From Hippophae tibetana (Eukaryota; Streptophyta; Magnoliopsida; Rosales; Elaeagnaceae), in NCBI GenBank assembly GCA_037013495.1, contig CM072801.1, positions 31,360,001 through 31,424,000 on the forward strand: a DNA stretch of 64,000 nt, read 5' to 3'. Every line of letters begins with the position of its first letter. Position 1 is the first letter of the stretch. Below, piece after piece: positions 52,901 to 63,330 of this stretch. A model generated the notes under the pieces. That model saw nothing but the letters and a program-made list of their open reading frames with translations. It searched no databases and was not told the origin of the DNA. Both the position numbers and the translations under genes were made by a program.

Positions 52901-55900
52901 AATAACACCTCTTTCGATTCCTAAAAAGACAATGAAAGAGTAGTTTACTTATCGGCATTTGTTTAACCAAAATTACTTTGTTTACAATACTTGCCAACTT
53001 CTAATAGGTTGGTGGCATCACATTGCATTGTTTTCAGTTCTTGTTCTTTTGGGTTCCAATAAGATCATCTTAACACTTTTCTAAGCAATTTACTCATTCT
53101 TAATCCTTTGAGATCATATGTTGTTCGCCTAAAGGTTCCGCATCATTTGGTATAAAGCCTTGGTTGCTGAAAATATGGTATCTATCTTCATATATTCATT
53201 TTTGGAATTTTACATTTAAAAAAACTTTTTCCATTTAATTTTCTTTGCTTTCATAAGTAACAAACCACAAAGAAAGATAGATATTTGTATAACAAGTCTT
53301 GTGTTTTCTTACAATTTTGTAGTCATTATTTTGTCTTTCGACCTAATTTCCTAGTTTTATTTAAATTCTTTGTACCTTTTTCTTGTTTTATGTTTTCTGT
53401 GTGCAACCTATTTTTGCTTTTGAAAGAAACAATAGAGCTACTGCATTTCGTAGTTTCAAGAAAAACTAGGTTATTAATATGGGTGGAAACTTTAAACTGT
53501 TGTAACTTTTAATTCGTGCATCGAAATGACTATTGTACTAAATCAAATTGTAGCTATTTCGATTCCTGAAAACACACTGCAAGAATAGTTTAGGTATCGG
53601 CATTTTTTTAACCAAAATTACTTTGTTTACACTACTTTCCAACCTCTAATAGATAGGTGGCATCTCATTGCGTTGTAAGCTGTTCTTGTTCTTTTGGGTT
53701 CAAATTTGATCATCTTAACCCATTTCGAAGCAATTTACTCATTTTTAATCTTTTAAGTTCCTAGGTTGTTCGCATAAAGGTTCTGCATCATTTTTGTATC
53801 AAATCCTTTGTTGCCAAAAATATGTTATCTATCTTCTTATATTTATTTTTTGAATTTTACATTTAAAAAAACTTTGTCCATTGAATTTTCTTAGTTTTGA
53901 TTAGACACAAATCACAAAGATAGATAGATAATTGTATACCAAGTCTTGTGTTTCCTATTAATTTTGTTGTCATTATTTTGTCTTTCGATTTCATTTCCTT
54001 TCTTTCTTTAAATTCTTTGTACCTTTTTCTTGTGTAATGTTTTCTGTGTTCAATCTGTTTTTTTATTGAAAGAAACTATAGAGATACTACAGTGCATAGT
54101 TTCAAGAAAAACAAGGTTATTAATATCGGTGGCAATATTAAACTATTGTAACTTTTAATTCGTGCATCGAAATAACTATTATAATGTAGCAAATAGCACC
54201 TCTGTCGATTCCTAAAAAGACAATGAAAGATTGGTTTAGTTATCGGCATTTTTTTAACCAAAATTACTTTGTTTACAATACTTGCCAACTTCTAATAGGT
54301 TAGTGGCATCTCATTGCTTTGTTTTCAGTTCTTGTTCTTTTGGGTTCCAATTTGATCATCTTAACCCTTTTCTAAGCAATTTACTCATTTTTAATCCTTT
54401 GAGATCCTATGTTGTTCGCCTAAAGGTTCCGCATCATTTGGTATCAAAGCCTTGGTTGCTGAAAATATGGTTTCTATCTTCATATATTCATTTTTTGAAT
54501 TTTACATTTAAAAAAACTTTGTCCATTCAATTTTCTTTGCTTTCATAAGTAACACACCACAAAGAAAGATAGATATTTGTATAAGAAGTCTTGTGTTTGC
54601 TTACAATTTTGTAGTCATTATTTTGTCTTTCGACGTAATTTCCTAGTTTTATTTAAATTCTTTGTAACTTTTTCTTGTTTTATGTTTTCTTTCTGCAACC
54701 TATTCTTGCTTTTGAAAGAAATAATAGAGCTACTGCATTTCGTAGTTTCTAGAAAAACTAGGTTATTATTATGGGTGGCAACTTTAAACTGTTGTAACTT
54801 TTAATTCGTGCATCGAAATGACTATTGTACTGTATCAAATTGTAGCTCTTTCGATTCCTGAAAACACACTGCAAGAATAGTTTAGTTATCGGCATTTTTT
54901 TAACCAAAATTACTTTGTTTACACTACTTTCCAACCTCTAATAGATAGGGTGGCATCTCATTGCGTTGTAAGCTGTTCTTGTTCTTTTGGGTTCAAATTT
55001 GATCATCTTAACCCATTTCGAAGCAATTTACTCATTTTTAATCTTTTGAGTTCCTAGGTTGTTCGCATAAAGGTTGTGCATCATTTTTGTATCAAAGCCT
55101 TTGTTGCCAAAAATATGTTATCTATCTTCTTATATTTATTTTTTGAATTTTACATTTAAAAAAACTTTGTCCATTGAATTTTTTTAGTTTTGATTAGACA
55201 CAAATCACAAAGAAAGATAGATAATTGTATACCAAGTCTTGTGTTTCCTATTAATTTTGTTGTCATTATTTTGTCTTTCGATTTCATTTCCTTTCTTTCT
55301 TTAAATTCTTTGTACCTTTTTCTTGTGTAATGTTTTCTGTGTTCAATCTGTTTTTTTATTGAAAGAAACTATAGAGATACTACAGTTCATAGTTTCAAGA
55401 AAAACAAGGTTATTAATATCGGTGGCAATATTAAACTATTGTAACTTTTAATTCGTGCATCGAAATAACTATTATAATGTAGCAAATAACACCTCTTTCG
55501 ATTCCTAAAAAGACAATGAAAGAGTAGTTTACTTATCGGCATTTGTTTAACCAAAATTACTTTGTTTACAATACTTGCCAACTTCTAATAGGTTGGTGGC
55601 ATCACATTGCATTGTTTTCAGTTCTTGTTCTTTTGGGTTCCAATAAGATCATCTTAACACTTTTCTAAGCAATTTACTCATTCTTAATCCTTTGAGATCA
55701 TATGTTGTTCGCCTAAAGGTTCCGCATCATTTGGTATAAAGCCTTGGTTGCTGAAAATATGGTATCTATCTTCATATATTCATTTTTGGAATTTTACATT
55801 TAAAAAAACTTTTTCCATTTAATTTTCTTTGCTTTCATAAGTAACAAACCACAAAGAAAGATAGATATTTGTATAACAAGTCTTGTGTTTTCTTACAATT

Positions 55901-56872
55901 TTGTAGTCATTATTTTGTCTTTCGACCTAATTTCCTAGTTTTATTTAAATTCTTTGTACCTTTTTCTTGTTTTATGTTTTCTGTGTGCAACCTATTTTTG
56001 CTTTTGAAAGAAACAATAGAGCTACTGCATTTCGTAGTTTCTAGAAAAACTAGGTTATTATTATGGGTGGCAACTTTAAACTGTTGTAACTTTTAATTCG
56101 TGCATCGAAATGACTATTGTACTGTATCAAATTGTAGCTCTTTCGATTCCTGAAAACACACTGCAAGAATAGTTTAGTTATCGGCATTTTTTTAACCAAA
56201 ATTACTTTGTTTACACTACTTTCCAACCTCTAATAGATAGGTGGCATCTCATTGCGTTGTAAGCTGTTCTTGTTCTTTTGGGTTCAAATTTGATCATCTT
56301 AACCCATTTCGAAGCAATTTACTCATTTTTAATCTTTTAAGTTCCTAGGTTGTTCGCATAAAGGTTGTGCATCATTTTTGTATCAAAGCCTTTGTTGCCA
56401 AAAATATGTTATCTATCTTCTTATATTTATTTTTTGAATTTTACATTTAAAAAAACTTTGTCCATTGAATTTTCTTAGTTTTGATTAGACACAAATCACA
56501 AAGATAGATAGATAATTGTATACCAAGTCTTGTGTTTCCTATTAATTTTGTTGTCATTATTTTGTCTTTCGATTTCATTTCCTTTCTTTCTTTAAATTCT
56601 TTGTACCTTTTTCTTGTGTAATGTTTTCTGTGTTCAATCTGTTTTTTTATTGAAAGAAACTATAGAGATACTACAGTGCATAGTTTCAAGAAAAACAAGG
56701 TTATTAATATCGGTGGCAATATTAAACTATTGTAACTTTTAATTCGTGCATCGAAATGACTATTGTAATGTAGCAAATAGCACCTCTTTCGATTCCTAAA
56801 AAGACAATGAAAGAGTAGTTTAGTTATCGGCATTTTTTTAACCAAAATTACTTTGTTTACAATACTTGCCAA
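43953..56872 (+). repeat. Tetrameric higher-order repeat, five copies of 2584 bp
   Basis: Copies start at 43953, 46537, 49121, 51705 and 54289, each exactly 2584 bp. Each is A1-B1-A2-B2. A1 has GGTTAGTGGCATCTCATTGC, GTGTTTGCTTAC and GAAATAATAGAGC. B1 has AGATAGGGTGG, AATAACACCTC and TTTACTTATCGGCATTTG. A2 has GGCAT(A/C)ACATTGCATTG, GGTATAAAGCC, ATTTTTGGAATTTT and TACTAAATCAAATTG. B2 has TTTTAAGTTCCTAGG, AAAGATAGATAGATAATTG and, in copies 1-4, CTCTGTCGATTCC. Copies 1-4 differ by a handful of bases. Copy 5 is recombinant near its end. Confidence 0.92.
56041..56160 (+). repeat. A1-type patch inside A2 of the fifth tetramer copy
   Basis: Copies 1-4 have TTTCAAGAAAAAC, AATATGGGTGGAAAC and TACTAAATC at this place in A2. 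Copy 5 instead has CTAGAAAAAC, TTATTATGGGTGGCAAC, TACTGTATC and GCTCTTTCG, the A1 set. B2 sequence (TTTTAAGTTCC) follows, but its 3' end has CTCTTTCGATTCC rather than CTCTGTCGATTCC. This is consistent with one or more short conversion events at the edge of the tetramer block. Confidence 0.65.
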
Positions 56873-58810
56873 CTTCTAATAGGTTGGTGGCATCACATTG
56901 CATTGTTTTCAGTTCTTGTTCTTTTGGGTTCCAATAAGATCATCTTAACACTTTTCTAAGCAATTTACTTATTCTTAATCCTTTAAGATCCTATGTTGTT
57001 CGCCTAAAGGTTCCGCATCATTTGGTATAAAGCCTTGGTTGCTGAAAATATGGTATCTATCTTCATATATTCATTTTTTGAATTCTACATTTAAAAAAAC
57101 TTTTTCCATTTAATTTTCTTTGCTTTCATAAGTAACAAACCACAAAGAAAGATAGATATTTGTATAAGAAGTCTTGTGTTTGCTTACAATTTTGTAGTCA
57201 TTATTTTGTCTTTCGACGTAATTTCCTAGTTTTATTTAAATTCTTTGTAACTTTTTCTTGTTTTATGTTTTCTTTGTGCAACCTATTCTTGCTTTTGAAA
57301 GAAATAATAGAGCTACTGCATTTCGTAGTTTCTAGAAAAACTAGGTTATTATTATGGGTGGCAACTTTAAACTGTTGTAACTTTTAATTCATGCATCGAA
57401 ATGACTATTGTACTGTATCAAATTGTAGCTCTTTCGATTCCTGAAAACACACTGCAAGAATAGTTTAGTTATCGGCATTTTTTTAACCAAAATTACTTTG
57501 TTTACACTACTTTCCAACCTCTAATAGGTTGGTGGCATCTCATTGCTTTGTTTTCAGTTCTTGTTCTTTTGGGTTCCAATTTGATCATCTTAACCCTTTT
57601 CTAAGCAATTTACCCATTCTTAATCCTTTGAGATCCTATGTTTTTCGCCTAAAGGTTCCATATCATTTGGTATCAAAGCCTTGGTTGCTGAAAATATGGT
57701 ATATTTCTTCATATATTCATTTTTTGAATTTTAGATTTAAAAAAACTTTGTTCAATTAATTTTCTTTGGTTTCATAAGTAACAAACCACAAAGAAAGATA
57801 GATATTTGTATAAGAAGTCTTGTGTTTTCTTACAATTTTGTAGTCATCATTTTTTCTTTCGACTTAATTTCCTAGTTTTATTTAAATTCTTTGTAACTTT
57901 TTCTTGTTTTATGTTTTCTGTGTGTAACTTATTTTTGCTTTTGAAAGAAACAATAGAGCTACTGGATTTCGTAGTTTCTAGAAAAACTAGGTTATTATTA
58001 TGGGTGGCAACTTTAAACTGTTGTAACTTTTATTCGTGCATCGAAATGACTATTGTACTGTATCATATTGTAGCTCTTTCGATTCCTGAAAACACACTGC
58101 AAGAATAGTTTAGTTATCGGCATTTTCTAAACCAAAATTTCTTTGTTTACACTACTTTCCAACCTCTAATAGATAGGTGGCATCTCATTGCGTTGTAAGC
58201 TGTTCTTGTTGTTTTGAGTTCAAATTTGATCATCTTAACCCATTTCGAAGCAATTTACTCATTTTTAATCTTTTGAGTTCCTAGGTTGTTCGCATAAAAG
58301 TTGTGCATCATTTTGTATCAAAGCCTTTGTTGCCAAAAATATGTTATCTATCTTCTTATATTTATTTTTTGAATTTCACATTTAAAAAAACTTTGTCCAT
58401 TGAATTTTCTGAGTTTTTATTAGACACAAATCACAAAGAAAGATAGATAATTGTATAGCAAGTCTTGTGTTTCCTATTAATTTTGTTGTCATTATTTTGC
58501 CTTTCGATTTCATTTCCTTTCTTTCTTTAAATTCTTTGTACCTTTTTCTTGTGTAATGTTTAATGTGTTCAATCTTATTTTTTTTTTTTGAAAGAAACTA
58601 TAGAGATACTACAGTGCATAGTTTCAAGAAAAACAAGGTTATTAATATCGGTGGCAATATTAAACTATTGTAACTTTTAATTCGTGCATCGAAATAACTA
58701 TTGTAATGTAGCAAATAGCACCTCTTTCGATTCCTAAAAAGACAATGAAAGAGTAGTTTACTTATCGGCATTTGTTTAACCAAAATTACTTTGTTTACAA
58801 TACTTGCCAA
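56873..58810 (+). repeat. Trimeric unit T1 (A-A-B, 1938 bp)
   Basis: Monomers are 56873-57517 (A), 57518-58162 (A) and 58163-58810 (B). At about 57520 the sequence TACACTACTTTCCAACCTCT, which normally leads into a B unit, runs on as AATAGGTTGGTGGCATCTC, the start of an A unit. Two A units are thus adjacent and the A-B alternation is broken. The shared CTAATAG block at the joint is a natural site for unequal exchange. The second A has its own markers: TTTACCCATTC, GTTTTTCGCC and TTCCATATCATTTGG. Confidence 0.88.
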
Positions 58811-61393
58811 CTTCTAATAGGTTGGTGGCATCACATTGCATTGTTTTCAGTTCTTGTTCTTTTGGGTTCCAATAAGATCATCTTAACACTTTTCTAAGCA
58901 ATTAACTCATTCTTAATCCTTTGAGATCATATGTTGTTCGCCTAAAGGTTCCGCATCATTTGGTATAAAGCCTTGGTTGCTGAAAATATGGTTTCTATCT
59001 TCATATATTCATTTTTTGAATTTTACATTTAAAAAAACTTTTTCCATTTAATTTTCTTTGCTTTCATAAGTAACAAACCACAAAGAAAGATAGATATTTG
59101 TATAACAAGTCTTGTGTTTTCTTACAATTTTGTAGTCATTATTTTGTCTTTCGACCTAATTTCCTAGTTTTATTTAAATTCTTTGTACCTTTTTCTTGTT
59201 TTATGTTTTCTGTGTGCAACCTATTTTTGCTTTTGAAAGAAACAATAGAGCTACTGCATTTCGTAGTTTCAAGAAAAACTAGGTTATTAATATGGGTGGA
59301 AACTTTAAACTGTTGTAACTTTTAATTCGTGCATCGAAATGACTATTGTACTAAATCAAATTGTAGCTATTTCGATTCCTGAAAACACACTGCAAGAATA
59401 GTTTAGTTATCGGCATTTTTTTAACCAAAATTTCTTTGTTTACACTACTTTCCAACCTCTAATAGATAGGTGGCATCTCATTGCGTTGTAAGCTGTTCTT
59501 GTTCTTTTGGGTTCAAATTTGATCATCTTAACCCATTTCGAAGCAATTTACTCATTTTTAATCTTTTGAGTTCCTAGGTTGTTCGCATAAAGGTTGTGCA
59601 TCATTTTTGTATCAAAGCCTTTGTTGCCAAAAATATGTTATCTATCTTCTTATATTTATTTTTTGAATTTTACATTTAAAAAAACTTTGTCCATTGAATT
59701 TTCTTAGTTTTGATTAGACACAAATCACAAAGAAAGATAGATAATTGTATACCAAGTCTTGTGTTCCCTATTAATTTTGTTGTCATTATTTAGTCTTTCG
59801 ATTTCATTTCCTTTCTTTCTTTAAATTCTTTGTACCTTTTTCTTGTGTAATGTTTTCTGTGTTCAATCTGTTTTTTTATTGAAAGAAACTATAGAGATAC
59901 TACAGTTCATAGTTTCAAGAAAAACAATGTTATTAATATCGGTGGCAATATTAAACTATTGTAACTTTTAATTCGTGCATCGAAATAACTATTATAATGT
60001 AGCAAATAGCACCTCTTTCGATTCCTAAAAAGACAATGAAAGAGTAGTTTACTTATCGGCATTTGTTTAACCAAAATTACTTTGTTTACAATACTTGCCA
60101 ACTTCTAATAGGTTGGTGGCATCACATTGCATTGTTTTCAGTTCTTGTTTTTTTGGGTTCCAATAAGATCATCTTAACACTTTTCTAAGCAATTTACTCA
60201 TTCTTAATCCTTTGAGATCATATGTTGTTCGCCTAAAGGTTCCGCATCATTTGGTATAAAGCCTTGGTTGCTGAAAATATGGTATCTATCTTCATATATT
60301 CATTTTTGGAATTTTACATTTAAAAAAACTTTTTCCATTTAATTTTCTTTGCTTTCATAAGTAACAAACCACAAAGAAAGATAGATATTTGTATAACAAG
60401 TCTTGTGTTTTCTTACAATTTTGTAGTCATTATTTTGTCTTTCGACCTAATTTCCTAGTTTTATTTAAATTCTTTGTACCTTTTTCTTGTTTTATGTTTT
60501 CTGTGTGAAACCTATTTTTGCTTTTGAAAGAAACAATAGAGCTACTGCATTTCGTAGTTTCAAGAAAAACTAGGTTATTAATATTGGTGGAAACTTTAAA
60601 TTGTTGTAACTTTTAATTCGTGCATCGAAATTACTATTGTACTAAATCAAATTGTAGCTATTTCGATTCCTGGAAACACACTGCAAGAATAGTTTAGTTA
60701 TCGGCATTTTTTTAACCAAAATTACTTTGTTTACACTACTTTCCAACCTCTAATAGATTGGTGGCATCTCATTGCGTTGTAAGCTGTTCTTGTTGTTTTG
60801 AGTTCAAATTTGATCATCTTAACCCATTTCGAAGCAATTTACTCATTTTTAATCTTTTGAGTTCCTAGGTTGTTCGCATAAAAGTTGTGCATCATTTTGT
60901 ATCAAAGCCTTTGTTGCCAAAAATATGTTATCTATCTTCTTATATTTATTTTTTGAATTTCACATTTAAAAAAACTTTGTCCATTGAATTTTCTGAGTTT
61001 TTATTAGACACAAATCACAAAGAAAGATAGATAATTGTATAGCAAGTCTTGTGTTTCCTATTAATTTTGTTGTCATTATTTTGCCTTTCGATTTCATTTC
61101 CTTTCTTTCTTTAAATTCTTTGTACCTTTTTCTTGTGTAATGTTTAATGTGTTCAATCTTATTTTTTTTTTTGAAAGAAACTATAGAGATACTACAGTGC
61201 ATAGTTTCAAGAAAAACAAGGTTATTAATATCGGTGGCAATATTAAACTATTGTAACTTTTAATTCGTGCATCGAAATAACTATTGTAATGTAGCAAATA
61301 GCACCTCTTTCGATTCCTAAAAAGACAATGAAAGAGTAGTTTACTTATCGGCATTTGTTTAACCAAAATTACTTTGTTTACAATACTTGCCAA
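58811..61393 (+). repeat. Two dimers between the trimeric units
   Basis: Unit starts are 58811 and 60102. Both A units resemble A2 of the tetramer (GGTATAAAGCC, TACTAAATCAAATTG). The first B resembles tetramer B units. The second B (about 60749-61393) is nearly identical to the B of T1, sharing GTTGTTTTGAGTTC, GAATTTCACATT, GAGTTTTTATTAGAC, TATAGCAAGTC and a run of 11 T before GAAAG. Confidence 0.84.
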
Positions 61394-63330
61394 CTTCTAA
61401 TAGGTTGGTGGCATCACATTGCATTGTTTTCAGTTCTTGTTCTTTTGGGTTCCAATAAGATCATCTTAACACTTTTCTAAGCAATTTACTCATTCTTAAT
61501 CCTTTGAGATCCTATGTTGTTCGCCTAAAGGTTCCGCATCATTTGGTATCAAAGCCTTCGTTGCTGAAAATATGGTTTCTATCTTCATATATTCATTTTT
61601 TGAATTTTACATTTAAAAAAACTTTGTCCATTCAATTTTCTTTGCTTTCATAAGTAACACACCACAAAGAAAGATAGATATTTGTATAAGAAGTCTTGTG
61701 TTTGCTTACAATTTTGTAGTCATTATTTTGTCTTTCGACGTAATTTCCTAGTTTTATTTAAATTCTTTGTAACTTTTTCTTGTTTTATGTTTTCTTTGTG
61801 CAACCTATTTTTGCTTTTGAAAGAAATAATAGAGCTACTGCATTTCGTAGTTTCTAGAAAAACTAGGTTATTATTATGGGTGGCAACTTTAAACTGATGT
61901 AACTTTTAATTCGTGCATCGAAATGACTATTGTACTGTATCAAATTGTAGCTCTTTCGATTCCTGAAAACACACTGCAACAATAGTTTAGTTATCGGCAT
62001 TTTTTTAACCAAAATTACTTTGTTTACACTACTTTCCAACCTCTAATAGGTTGGTGGCATCTCATTGCTTTGTTTTCAGTTCTTGTTCTTTTGGGTTCCA
62101 ATTTGATCATCTTAACCCTTTTCTAAGCAATTTACCCATTCTTAATCCTTTGAGATCCTATGTTTTTCGCCTAAAGGTTCCATATCATTTGGTATCAAAG
62201 CCTTGGTTGCTGAAAATATGGTATCTTTCTTCATATATTCATTTTTTGAATTTTAGATTTAAAAAAACTTTGTTCATTTAATTTTCTTTGGTTTCATAAG
62301 TAACAAACCACAAAGAAAGATAGATATTTGTATAAGAAGTCTTGTGTTTTCTTACAATTTTGTAGTCATCATTTTTTCTTTCGACTTAATTTCCTAGTTT
62401 TATTTAAATTCTTTGTAACTTTTTCTTGTTTTATGTTTTCTGTGTGTAACTTATTTTTGCTTTTGAAAGAAACAATAGAGCTACTGGATTTCGTAGTTTC
62501 TAGAAAAACTAGGTTATTATTATGGGTGGCAACTTTAAACTGTTGTAACTTTTAATTCGTGCATCGATATGACTATTGTACTGTATCATATTGTAGCTCT
62601 TTCGATTCCTGAAAACACACTGCAAGAATAGTTTAGTTATCGACATTTTCTAAACCAAAATTTCTTTGTTTACACTACTTTACAACCTCTAATAGATAGG
62701 TGGCATCTCATTGCGTTGTAAGCTGTTCTTGTTGTTTTGAGTTCAAATTTGATCATCTTAACCCATTTCGAAGCAATTTACTCATTTTTAATCTTTTGAG
62801 TTCCTAGGTTGTTCGCATAAAGGTTGTGCATCATTTTGTATCAAAGCCTTTGTTGCCAAAAATATGTTATCTATCTTCTTATATTTATTTTTTGAATTTC
62901 ACATTTAAAAAAACTTTGTCCATTGAATTTTCTGAGTTTTTATTAGACACAAATCACAAAGAAAGATAGATAATTGTATAGCAAGTCTTGTGTTTCCTAT
63001 TAATTTTGTTGTCATTATTTTGCCTTTCGATTTCATTTCCTTTCTTTCTTTAAATTCTTTGTACCTTTTTCTTGTGTAATGTTTAATGTGTTCAATCTTT
63101 TTTTTTTTTGAAAGAAACTATAGAGATACTACAGTTCATAGTTTCAAGAAAAACAAGGTTATTAATATCGGTGGCAATATTAAACTATTGTAACTTTTAA
63201 TTCGTGCATCGAAATAACTATTGTAATGTAGCAAATAGCACCTCTTTCGATTCCTAAAAAGACAATGAAAGAGTAGTTTACTTATCGGCATTTGTTTAAC
63301 CAAAATTACTTTGTTTACAATACTTGCCAA
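61394..63330 (+). repeat. Trimeric unit T2 (A-A-B, 1937 bp)
   Basis: It repeats the T1 structure: a B-leading sequence at about 62040 joins the start of an A unit at CTCTAATAGGTTGGTGG. The second A carries the same private changes as in T1 (TTTACCCATTC, GTTTTTCGCC, TTCCATATCATTTGG, ACTGGATTTCG). It lies 4522 bp downstream of the T1 equivalent. T1 and T2 are therefore copies of one event. Confidence 0.88.
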
